Of a stretch of DNA of 64,000 nucleotides, positions 33,901-40,391 are shown in pieces. A program made the position numbers and the translations under genes. The stretch covers positions 1 to 64,000 of the forward strand of contig DAIDAP010000011.1 of NCBI GenBank assembly GCA_027310565.1, written 5' to 3'. This stretch comes from Chloroflexota bacterium (GTDB lineage Bacteria > Chloroflexota > Limnocylindria > P2-11E). Below the pieces are notes generated by a model. The model did not search any database and was not told the DNA's origin. It saw only the letters and a list, made by a program, of their open reading frames with translations. Positions within the stretch are counted from its first letter, which is position 1. Every line of letters starts with the position of its first letter.

Positions 33901-34484
33901 AGCGCATCACCGACGATCGCGCGTTCGGCGACGCCCTCAAGAACTTCCTCTTCGATCAGTACCTCCGCGCGCACCGGCAGGCCGAGGAGCTCATCAAGCG
34001 AGGCGAGTCCAAGACGCTCGAGTTCAAGTCGACTTTGCGATGGGACCTGAAGGCGGATCGCCAGGACGACCGGGGCGTCACGCATGCCGTCCTGAAGACC
34101 GTCGCCGCGTTCCTCAACACCGAGGGCGGCGACCTGCTCCTCGGCGTGGCCGACGATGGAGCGGTGGCCGGCATCGAGCGGGACGGGCTGGAGAGCGACG
34201 ACAAGTTCATGCGCCACCTCGCGCAGGTCGTGCGCAACGGCCTCGGGGATCGGGCGAGTACGTGCATCGATCCGCGGATCCAGATCGTCGAGGGGAAGAC
34301 GGTCTGCGTCGTGAGCTGCCGGCGCAGCCCCGAGCCGGTGTTCCTCAAGTGGAAGGGCTTGGAGGCGAGCCCTGAGGGCGACTTCTATGTCCGGAGCGGC
34401 CCCAGCTCTGTGAAGCTACCACCCGAGAGCGCAATGGAGTTCATCCAGACTCGCTTCGAGAGGTCTGGACGAGCGGCTCGGTGA
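30936..34484 (+). CDS. hsdR: type I restriction subunit HsdR with C-terminal AlbA/Schlafen-type domain
   Basis: A 1182-residue restriction and translocation subunit. The nuclease core (D and ELK in DLVLFLNGIPIFTAELKN) is near residues 162-179. SF2 motor motifs are Walker A HSAGSGKSFT (about 328-337), DEAHSS (about 435-440) and TATPKSKT. The helical C-terminal part reaches about 1010. An extra domain at about 1018-1175 begins GESKTLEFKSTLRWD and includes VAAFLNTEGGDLLLGVADDG, the pattern of the AlbA_2 / Schlafen-like putative ATP/nucleic-acid-binding domain. The last residues (GRAAR) are read out of frame from a upp remnant, so the original 3' end is probably lost. Confidence 0.93.
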   Translation: MTVRIAERAFEDAIECGLLRFGPDACAAEAPAIGEATGPYGETPPGGYHRRRPEEYDRALCLLPRDVVDFVLATQPREWQRLSEHHGAAVREQLLRRLAAEIERRGALDVLRNGVKDSGVKVRLAFFRPASGLNEETRRLHAANLFSVVRQVRYSAKNDNSIDLVLFLNGIPIFTAELKNPLNGQDVEDAIHQYKTDRDPREPLLAYGRCLAHFAVDPDLVYVTTKLAGPKTRFLPFNRGKFGGAGNPPVPPTASGYATGYLWDEIWARDSVLDLVRQFIHEIEEEDENGRKTGQRSLIFPRYHQLEAVRGLVADARAAGAGQRYLIQHSAGSGKSFTIAWLAHRLATLHDAGDRRVFDSIVVITDRRVLDRQLQSTMRQFEQTLGVVENIDTTSRQLKEALEAGKTIIVTTLQKFPVIAREIGELPGKRFAVIVDEAHSSQSGESTKSLKAVFAARSLAEAEAQEAGAQSPEEELEDAVLAEMEKRGWLPNLSTFAFTATPKSKTLELFGTKRADGSFGPFQLYSMRQAIEEGFILDVLATYTTYATYWRLLKKIEDDPRYDKRKAERLLRSFVDLHPHAINEKVRIMVEHFAAQVQGEIGGRAKAMVVTRSRLHAVRFKLAMDAYLKEHGYPFGTLVAFSGTVRDGGRSYTESGMNSLGRSGTIGESQTAREFAKPEYRLLIVANKFQTGFDQPLLHTMYVDKKLGGVNAVQTLSRLDRIHPEKKGTAVLDFANGADEIGAAFEPYYDTTILSEGTDPNLLYEVQGRLAAFPVYAEADLTAFASIYFDPKATQDRVYVALAPAVERFRALTPDEQADFRGELADYVRLYAFLSQILTFADADLEKLYAFARHLRRVLPSDRADLPREVQQNIDMESYRIQQTGAGAITLTRRAGALTPAGTKAARGAEAEELEALSRIIAELNERFGLDLGPEHRVTLGQMLERLDADAGLDASARANTRENVRLTFDEKVEQVIQDIVDSNFELYKRITDDRAFGDALKNFLFDQYLRAHRQAEELIKRGESKTLEFKSTLRWDLKADRQDDRGVTHAVLKTVAAFLNTEGGDLLLGVADDGAVAGIERDGLESDDKFMRHLAQVVRNGLGDRASTCIDPRIQIVEGKTVCVVSCRRSPEPVFLKWKGLEASPEGDFYVRSGPSSVKLPPESAMEFIQTRFERSGRAAR

Positions 34485-34527
34485 GCAGGGCTACATCGTC
34501 CTCGGTCTCGGCGACGCCGGCGACCGG
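34468..34527 (+). repeat. right copy of 60-bp direct repeat, decayed upp 3' end
   Basis: Matches 26031-26090 at 55 of 60 bases. Read in the upp frame it still gives [20 protein letters not shown], the uracil-binding C-terminus of Upp with substitutions, then loses the normal ending. Similarity stops sharply on the left at 34468, inside the hsdR frame. The hsdR stop codon (34482-34484) lies in this remnant. Confidence 0.85.
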
Positions 34528-34545
34528 CGGTCCCGGGACGAGGTA
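34469..34545 (+). pseudogene. upp 3'-end fragment
   Basis: About 20 codons of a uracil phosphoribosyltransferase C-terminus, without the rest of the gene, between hsdR and the wecA-like gene. It is best read as the displaced tail of the original upp or as sequence carried in with the island. Confidence 0.7.
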
Positions 34546-34632
34546 GGCGCAAGGACCGGCCCGACCGCCTCGCACCAGCGCCGGCACCCGAGGTGCGCCG
34601 CTGGAACGTCGCGTGCAAGCGAGCGGGGTATC

Positions 34633-35736
34633 GTGACCCCAGAGCCGATGGCCACCCTGCTCTACGGCGCGTCCGCCGTGCTCGCGTTCCTGCTCGCCCT
34701 CGCGATCACGCCGCTCGTCGCGCGGCTTGCCGAGCGCTTCGGGCTGATGGACGTCCCGGGCGGCCGCCGGAACCACCCCCGGCCGATCGCGCGACCCGGC
34801 GGGCTCGCGATCGCGATCGCGTTCGGGCTCACCATCCTCGCGTTCTGGGCCGTCGACCGCCTCGCCGGCTATCCGTTCCTCATCCCGGCCGAGGTGCGCT
34901 CGCCGCGCTTCACGCTCACCGCGCTGGCCGCGCTCCTCGGCATGGGCCTCGGCTTCGTCGACGACGCGTTCGAGCTGCGCGCCCGCTGGCAACTCCTGGG
35001 ACTGTCGGTCATCGCGGCGATCATCGTCGCGGCGGGCATCCGCATCGACTTCGTCGACGACCCCTTCGGCAGCGGCGTCATCGACCTCGCCCTGCCGGTC
35101 GCCGTCGCGTTCACGTTCTTCTGGATCGTCGGCATGAACGTCGCGCTGAACTTCATCGACGGGCTCGATGGCCTCGCGGCGGGGGTCTCTGCGATCGCCG
35201 CGGCCACCCTCGGCGCGATCGCGCTGCTGCCGCAGGTGAGCGAGCCCTTCGTCGCGTGGATGGCGTTCTCGCTCGCCGGCGCGATCGCCGGGTTCCTGCT
35301 GCTGAACTTCCACCCGGCGCGCGTCTTCATGGGCACGAGCGGCGTCGTCTTCGTCGGGACGATGCTCGCGGTCCTCTCGATCTTCGGCACCGCGAAGGTC
35401 GCCGCGGCGCTCCTGGTGCTCGGCGTGCCGATCATCGACACCTTCTACGTGCTCGTCCGCCGCCTGCTGCAGGGACAGGCCCCGTTCGCGCCGGACCGCG
35501 GACATCTCCACCACCGGCTCCTCGACATCGGGCTCTCGCATCCGCAGGCGGTCCTGCTCATCTACGCGATGACGCTCGCGCTCGGCGCGGTCGCGTTCTG
35601 GTCGAGCGAGCGCATCCAGGCGCTCGTCTTCATCGCGGTGGTCCTGGTCTTCGGCGTCCTCGCCCTGATCTTCACACAGCGCGCGCCGAAGGCCGAGGAC
35701 CTCGATCCCGCTCTGTACGCGGAGGAGGGCGACTGA
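34633..35736 (+). CDS. wecA: undecaprenyl-phosphate N-acetylglucosaminyl 1-phosphate transferase (WecA/TagO-like)
   Basis: A 367-residue polytopic enzyme of the MraY/WecA (GT4-like PNPT) family transferring a HexNAc-1-phosphate to undecaprenyl phosphate, the first lipid-linked step of wall-glycan assembly. About ten spans. Family motifs are the N-terminal DVPGGRRNHPRPIARPGGLA (about residues 37-56), GFVDDAFELRARWQLL, the metal-binding NFIDGLDGLAAG (about 178-189), and HLHHRLLDIGLSHPQ (about 298-312), the last typical of WecA/TagO rather than MraY. GTG start at 34633; an ATG at 34648 is an alternative. Confidence 0.88.
   Translation: MTPEPMATLLYGASAVLAFLLALAITPLVARLAERFGLMDVPGGRRNHPRPIARPGGLAIAIAFGLTILAFWAVDRLAGYPFLIPAEVRSPRFTLTALAALLGMGLGFVDDAFELRARWQLLGLSVIAAIIVAAGIRIDFVDDPFGSGVIDLALPVAVAFTFFWIVGMNVALNFIDGLDGLAAGVSAIAAATLGAIALLPQVSEPFVAWMAFSLAGAIAGFLLLNFHPARVFMGTSGVVFVGTMLAVLSIFGTAKVAAALLVLGVPIIDTFYVLVRRLLQGQAPFAPDRGHLHHRLLDIGLSHPQAVLLIYAMTLALGAVAFWSSERIQALVFIAVVLVFGVLALIFTQRAPKAEDLDPALYAEEGD
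35721..35729 (+). promoter_or_regulatory. Shine-Dalgarno selecting a CTG start
   Basis: GGAGGAGGG inside the wecA-like 3' end, a few bases before the CTG at 35733. No ATG, GTG or TTG lies in the proper window. Confidence 0.5.
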
Positions 35737-36641
35737 GCGCGAAGGTCCTGGTCGGGACCTGCTCGTGGACGGATCCGACGCTCCTCGAGTCCGGCTGGTA
35801 TCCGCCGGAGGTCGCGAAGAAGGCCGACGAGCGCCTGCGCTACTACGCCGAGCGTTTCCCGATCGTCGAGAACGACGCGGCCTACTACGCCATCCCCGAC
35901 CAGAAGCAGGCGAAGCTGTGGGCCGAGCGGACGCCCGAGGGATTCACGATGAGCTTCAAGGCGTTCGGCACGATCACGACCCACCCGACCGACCCGAAGC
36001 GCCTGCCGAAGGAGCTCCGCGAAGCGCTCCCCAAGGACGTGCTCGCGAAGCGGCGCGTGTACCCGAAGGACCTGCCGGACGACGTGCTGAGGGAGATCCA
36101 CGCGCGGTACTGGGTCGGACTTGAGCCGATGCGCAGGGCCGGCAAGCTCGGCGCGATCCTCCTCCAGTACCCGGAGTGGTTCCCGATCGGCTCGAAGAAC
36201 AAGGGCGAGATCCTGCGCGCGCGCGAGCTGCTCCCCGACGACCGCGTCGCGGTCGAGTTCCGCAACCACACCTGGATGGAGGAGCGCAACCGCGCCGAGA
36301 CGCTCGCGTTCCTGCGCGAGCACGGCCTCACCTACGTCTCGGTCGACGAGCCGCAGGGCTTCCCCTCGTCGATCCCGCCGGTCGCCGAGGTGACCGCGGC
36401 GCTCGCCGTCGTCCGCTTCCACGGACGCAACGCGGAGAGCTGGAAGAAGCCCGGGCTCACGGCGGCGGAGCGTTTCGACTACCTGTACGCGAAGCCCGAG
36501 CTGGTGGAGTGGCTGCCGAAGATCCGCAGGCTGGAGGAGGAGGCCGACGAGGTGCACCTCCTCATGAACAACTGCTACGGCGACAAGGCCGTGCGCAACG
36601 CCGCCGACCTCGGGGCGCTCCTCGCCGCGAGAGGGACCTAA
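35733..36641 (+). CDS. DUF72 domain protein, CTG start inferred
   Basis: A 302-residue DUF72 (YecE-like) TIM-barrel protein of unknown function. The characteristic start region KVLVGTCSWTDPTLLESGWYP is encoded from about 35742, followed by FPIVENDAAYYAIP (about 46-59), FTMSFKAFGTITTHP, VAVEFRNHTWM, TYVSVDEPQG and HLLMNNCYGDKAVRNA. The first in-frame canonical start after it would remove about 70 conserved residues. CTG at 35733 overlaps the preceding stop as CTGA, with a GGAGGAGGG ribosome site just before it, so CTG initiation is the simplest reading. Confidence 0.85.
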   Translation: MSAKVLVGTCSWTDPTLLESGWYPPEVAKKADERLRYYAERFPIVENDAAYYAIPDQKQAKLWAERTPEGFTMSFKAFGTITTHPTDPKRLPKELREALPKDVLAKRRVYPKDLPDDVLREIHARYWVGLEPMRRAGKLGAILLQYPEWFPIGSKNKGEILRARELLPDDRVAVEFRNHTWMEERNRAETLAFLREHGLTYVSVDEPQGFPSSIPPVAEVTAALAVVRFHGRNAESWKKPGLTAAERFDYLYAKPELVEWLPKIRRLEEEADEVHLLMNNCYGDKAVRNAADLGALLAARGT

Positions 36642-36642
36642 G

Positions 36643-38487
36643 ATGCCGAACACGCCGCACCGCCCGCTCTCCGACTTCCATCCGCGCGAGCGTGTCGCCA
36701 TCGTCCCGCACACGACGCGGCGCTTCGCCTGCCGCGCGTCCATCGCCATCGCGCCAGACGGACACGCGGTCGCCGTCGTGAGCGACCGCGGCGCCGGCAC
36801 GTACGAGGCCTGGGTCGTCCACGCCGCCGGCGGCATGCCCGAGCGCGCGATCGGCATCGAGGACCACGCCGTCCGCAGCCTGTGCTGGAGCGCGTCCGGC
36901 GAGCTCATCGCCGCGGCGGACCGCGGTGGCACCGAGCTGCACCAGCTCTACGTCCGCCACCCCGACGGCCCGCTCCTGCCGGTGTCGGTCGATCCCGCCG
37001 GGAGGGTGCAGCGCCTGCTCTCGTGGAACGCGGCTTCTCCGGACGGCCGGCGCGTCGCCTTCTCGAGCAACGCGCGCGCCGCGACGGACATGGACGTCGT
37101 GATCGGCGATCTCGCGACACGCACCGAGCGCCCGCTCCTCACCGCGCCGGCGTGGCACGTCGTCGGCGGCTGGTCGCCCGACGGCGCGCGCCTGCTCGTC
37201 ATGCGCGCTCTCGACAACACCACGCAGGACCTCCTTGTCGTCGATCCGGACAGCGGTGACGCGCGGGAGATCACGCGTCACGCCGAAGACGTCTCGCACG
37301 TCCCGGCGGGGTGGCTCGCCGACGGGCGCGTCGTCGAGATCACCGACATCGACGACGAGCACCTCTGGCTCGCCGCGCTGGACCCCGAGACCGGCGCCCG
37401 TGAGTCGATCGACCGCGGTCGATGGGACGTGGAGCTCGCGGTCTCTTCGGGCGACGGCCGCGTGCAGGCGTGGTCGGTGAACGAGGACGGCTACTCGAAG
37501 CTGCGCTGGCGTGTCGACGGCGGGCCCATCCGCGAGCGCGACCTGCACGGCGTCTGCGAGAACGTCGTCGCCAGCCACGACGGGTCGCGTCTGGCGTACC
37601 TGCGCATCGCCGCGACGGAGGCCTGGCAGGTGTGGACGCTGGACACCGCGACCGGTGAGGCGCGCATCGAGCTGGCGTCGTCGTACACCGTGCCGAGCGG
37701 CGAGCTCGTGGCCCCCGAGTCGATCCGCATCCCGGGCCGCGACGGCGACATCCCGTGCTTCGTGTACCGGCCGAAGCGCGCGCGACCGCCGTACCCCGCG
37801 GTCCTGTACCCGCACGGCGGGCCGGAAGGGCAGTCGCGCCCGGCGTTCTCCCCGCATCTGTCGCACCTCGCCGCGCTCGTCGACCGCGGCATCGCGCTGG
37901 TGGTCCCGAACATCCACGGCTCGACCGGATACGGGCGCGCGTGGCAGGCCGCCATCCACCGGGACTGGGGCGGCATCGACCTGCGGGACCTGCGCGCCGT
38001 CACGGCGTGGATGCGGGAGCAGACGGACTTCGACCGGACGCGGCTCGCCGTCTACGGGGGCTCGTACGGCGGTTTCGCGACGCTCCTCTGCGTGACGCAG
38101 CTCCCCGAGGTCTGGCGCTGCGCGGTGGACGTGTTCGGCGTCGCGAACCTCGTGACGATGCTCGAGAACGCGCAGCCGAGCTGGCGGCGCTTCCTCGCGC
38201 GCTGGATCGGGGAGCTCCCGCGCGACCGCGAGAAGCTCGTGGAGCGGTCGCCGATCACGCACATCGAGAGCGTGCGCTGCCCGATGCTCATCCTCCAGGG
38301 CAGCAACGATCCGCGCGTGCCCCAGGAGGAGTCGGACCAGGTCGTCGAGCGGCTGCGGTCGCTCGGGCGCCGCGTGGAGTACGTCGTCTACCCGGACGAG
38401 GGCCACGGCTTCACCAAGCGCGCGAACGCCGAGGACGCCTACGGACGCGTGGTCGACTTCCTCACGCGGGAGCTGCTCGCCGGATGA
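36643..38487 (+). CDS. S9 family prolyl oligopeptidase-like serine peptidase
   Basis: A 614-residue peptidase with an N-terminal beta-propeller (about residues 20-370; repeats such as SPDGRRVAFSSNARA and WSPDGARLLVM) and a C-terminal alpha/beta hydrolase domain. The catalytic triad is visible: Ser in YGGSYGGFATL (about 474), Asp in GSNDPRVP (about 563) and His in EGHGFTKR (about 588). HGGPEGQSRP supplies the oxyanion region. It probably cuts short peptides as an acylaminoacyl-peptidase or dipeptidyl-peptidase type enzyme; no signal peptide is seen. It follows the DUF72 gene by one base. Confidence 0.88.
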   Translation: MPNTPHRPLSDFHPRERVAIVPHTTRRFACRASIAIAPDGHAVAVVSDRGAGTYEAWVVHAAGGMPERAIGIEDHAVRSLCWSASGELIAAADRGGTELHQLYVRHPDGPLLPVSVDPAGRVQRLLSWNAASPDGRRVAFSSNARAATDMDVVIGDLATRTERPLLTAPAWHVVGGWSPDGARLLVMRALDNTTQDLLVVDPDSGDAREITRHAEDVSHVPAGWLADGRVVEITDIDDEHLWLAALDPETGARESIDRGRWDVELAVSSGDGRVQAWSVNEDGYSKLRWRVDGGPIRERDLHGVCENVVASHDGSRLAYLRIAATEAWQVWTLDTATGEARIELASSYTVPSGELVAPESIRIPGRDGDIPCFVYRPKRARPPYPAVLYPHGGPEGQSRPAFSPHLSHLAALVDRGIALVVPNIHGSTGYGRAWQAAIHRDWGGIDLRDLRAVTAWMREQTDFDRTRLAVYGGSYGGFATLLCVTQLPEVWRCAVDVFGVANLVTMLENAQPSWRRFLARWIGELPRDREKLVERSPITHIESVRCPMLILQGSNDPRVPQEESDQVVERLRSLGRRVEYVVYPDEGHGFTKRANAEDAYGRVVDFLTRELLAG

Positions 38488-38497
38488 GGCCTCGCCT

Positions 38498-39034
38498 CTA
38501 GCGGGCGATCCGCGCGAGCCCGCGCCACATGTCGATCGGCCCGTTCGGGCTCCCGCCGCCGAGCCCGTGGCCGCCGAGCGTGAGCGCGATCTCGCCGCAG
38601 TGGTACGCGTCGTGGGTGACCAGACGCCAGAGCACCGACTGGCGCGTGTGCATCTGCACCTCGTCGCCGCGCACGCGCGGCGCCTCGTCGGCGAGCATCC
38701 CCGGTGTCCAGGTCTCGAGGCACCGGGCGACGATGCGCCACGACGAATCGAGCGCGCGCACGAGCTCGTCGGCGCGGCGCGGGTGCGCGAGGTCGTCCTC
38801 CCAGCCCGTCTGCGGATCGGTGAACGGCGTCGTCTCGAGGCCCGGCTCCTTGAAGACGTGGCAGAGCCAGTACACCCGCGCGCCCGCGATGTGCGACGCG
38901 CTCGCCCAGATCGGCCAGGCCGCCGAGCCGACCGGGAGGCCGAGCTGCTGCGGCGTGAGCGGCGCGAGCGCACCGGCGAGGCGCTCGTTCAGCAGCGCCC
39001 AGCCGTCATAGAAGGGAGCGAGGCCGGCTGACAG
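38498..39034 (-). CDS. DinB superfamily protein, CTG start
   Basis: About 178 residues with the DinB four-helix-bundle pattern: GLAPFYDGWALLNERLAGAL at the N-terminus, a first metal-ligand histidine in ASHIAGARVYW (about 50), and HDAYHCGEIALTLGGHGL (about 141-158) with the paired histidines. DinB proteins are often thiol-dependent S-transferases or metal hydrolases; the role here is unknown. In-frame stop TAG (39046-39044) lies four codons before a CTG at 39034, and no ATG, GTG or TTG occurs until 38875, which would remove the first helix and a histidine. So the real start must be near-cognate, best CTG. Confidence 0.8.
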   Translation of the reverse strand: MSAGLAPFYDGWALLNERLAGALAPLTPQQLGLPVGSAAWPIWASASHIAGARVYWLCHVFKEPGLETTPFTDPQTGWEDDLAHPRRADELVRALDSSWRIVARCLETWTPGMLADEAPRVRGDEVQMHTRQSVLWRLVTHDAYHCGEIALTLGGHGLGGGSPNGPIDMWRGLARIAR

Positions 39035-39043
39035 ACCCCGATC

Positions 39044-39961
39044 CTACCGCCCGTCGCGCAGCGTCGAGCCGAGCAGGACCCCGTTCGCCCAGTAGGCTCC
39101 GCTCGGGCCGGCGGGGAGCACGTCGAACGTGGCACCTCCGTCGTACGGCACGCGCTCCGCGGCCACGACACGCGCACCGTCGAGCGCGTCACCGGCGCGC
39201 AGGTCCCCGACGCGCCGTCCGTCGGCGGTCGGGTGACCGGGAGAGGCGACCACGGACCGTCCGTCGTCGAGCGTGATGCGCACGACCTCGTGCTCCGGCG
39301 GGACCGGCGTGCTGCCGACCGCGACGAGCGGCGCCGCCACGCGCGCGCCCCGCTCGTCGGGCGTCCACACGACGTCGCCGACGCGCAGGTCCTCGACGGC
39401 GACCTCGCCCGACGGCGTCGCGATGCGGGTGCCGCGCGCGAGGCAGATGGGGCAGAGGAGCGGACCGGCGTCGGTCCGCTTCGTGACCGTGACGCTGCCG
39501 AAGAGATCGACGGTGCCCGCGACCCGCGTCCCGCTCTGCTTCGGCGACGCGCCGCCGGCGCGATAGTCGAACGACCACGTCCGCGCCGTCGAGGGCGTGA
39601 GTACGAGCGCCTCGAGCGCCTTCCATTCGCGGTAGACGGCGAGCTCGTCGGTGCCGACGCGGGCGGTGATCGCCGCGTACGTCGCGGCGTCGGCGCGGAT
39701 CGCGCCGATCTTCGCGCGTGCGAGGTCGCGCTCGTCGTCGCGGGCGACCGGGTAGAAGTCGCGGTCGCAGAACTCGATGCGGCCGCCGGCGTCCATGACG
39801 CGGTACTTGAGCTCCGCCTGCGGCAGGGGCGAGGGTGCCGGGGTCGGGCTCGCGGCCGCGCCGCCGCAGGCGGCGACGAGGACGGCGGCCGCGACGAGCA
39901 CGCGCACACCCGTGGAACGATGGCGGTCCGGTGCGGTTCCCACGCTCATCAGACGCCGCAT
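39044..39961 (-). CDS. lipoprotein with C-terminal Hint (intein/Hedgehog-type) domain
   Basis: A 305-residue protein. An N-terminal lipobox (LVAAC, cysteine about residue 31) and a Ser/Pro linker indicate export and lipid anchoring. An unassigned domain follows (about 45-165). The C-terminal 130 residues form a Hint fold: block A is CLARGTRIATPSGEVAVEDL with the nucleophile-position cysteine (about 178), the TxxH-like block reads SPGHPTADG, and the end reads YWANGVLLGSTL. The terminal His-Asn needed for protein splicing is missing, so at most N-terminal cleavage is expected. An ATG at 39949 is an alternative start. Confidence 0.75.
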   Translation of the reverse strand: MRRLMSVGTAPDRHRSTGVRVLVAAAVLVAACGGAAASPTPAPSPLPQAELKYRVMDAGGRIEFCDRDFYPVARDDERDLARAKIGAIRADAATYAAITARVGTDELAVYREWKALEALVLTPSTARTWSFDYRAGGASPKQSGTRVAGTVDLFGSVTVTKRTDAGPLLCPICLARGTRIATPSGEVAVEDLRVGDVVWTPDERGARVAAPLVAVGSTPVPPEHEVVRITLDDGRSVVASPGHPTADGRRVGDLRAGDALDGARVVAAERVPYDGGATFDVLPAGPSGAYWANGVLLGSTLRDGR

Positions 39962-40009
39962 CGTACGGCCGTTCTCCGGCCGGGTACGGCGCTTGCTCTG
40001 GCGCTCCCC

Positions 40010-40375
40010 ATGGCGGCACAGCGGTTCGGGCGCCCGGTGCTCGTGGTCGACGACGACGCGGACGTCCGCGACGCGGAAAGGCAGGCGCTCGCGGAGGACG
40101 GCTTCCGCGTCGTCGAGGCGCGCGACGGCGAGGAGGCGATGCGCGCGGTGCGGAACGATCCGCCGGCCGTCGTCGTGCTCGACGCGCGGATGCCCGGTGT
40201 CGACGGCCCGGCCTTCGCGCGGTCGCTGCGCGCGGCGCTGCGGCGCGTCCCGCTCGTCATCCTCACCGCCGGCGATCCCCGCCGCGAGGCCGATCGCTGC
40301 AACGCCGAGGCGTACCTGGCGAAGCCGTTCGACCCGCAGGAGCTGGTGCGGGTCGTGCGGCGCTTCGCGTCCTGA
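40010..40375 (+). CDS. stand-alone response regulator receiver protein
   Basis: A 121-residue CheY-like receiver with no output domain. The acidic pocket is VVDDDADVR (about residues 12-20), the phospho-acceptor Asp is in VVLDARMPGVDG (about 56), the conserved Thr in ILTAGD (about 84), and the Lys in YLAKPFDP (about 107). No histidine kinase is nearby, so the partner is unknown. Divergent from the Hint lipoprotein, with 48 bp between the starts, and followed by the CorA-family gene. Confidence 0.85.
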   Translation: MAAQRFGRPVLVVDDDADVRDAERQALAEDGFRVVEARDGEEAMRAVRNDPPAVVVLDARMPGVDGPAFARSLRAALRRVPLVILTAGDPRREADRCNAEAYLAKPFDPQELVRVVRRFAS

Positions 40376-40379
40376 GTCG

Positions 40380-40385
40380 TATCCT
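40380..40385 (+). promoter_or_regulatory. -10 box of leaderless promoter for the CorA-family gene
   Basis: TATCCT, exactly six bases before the GTG at 40392; it overlaps the end of the intergenic space after the receiver gene. Confidence 0.5.
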
Positions 40386-40391
40386 CGCGGC

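Larger units (their letters stand above)
26031..34527 (+). mobile_element. defence island inserted at the upp 3' end
   Basis: The segment between the two upp 3'-end copies holds hsdM, hsdS, fic and hsdR and splits the otherwise housekeeping order upp to wecA-like gene. The left copy belongs to intact upp, the right one is a degraded remnant. That pattern is what integration into a gene 3' end leaves behind (one end regenerates the gene, the other keeps the displaced tail). No integrase or transposase gene is present, so the mechanism is not visible, and homologous capture through upp sequence is an alternative. Confidence 0.65.

Noticed and set aside
26109-34484. A recognisable integrase or transposase within the island
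   Set aside because: None of the island genes resembles a recombinase, and no terminal inverted repeats or short target duplications were seen besides the upp repeat.
39044-39961. A true intein in the lipoprotein
   Set aside because: No C-terminal extein and no terminal His-Asn; the Hint fold is at the protein's end, so splicing is not expected.
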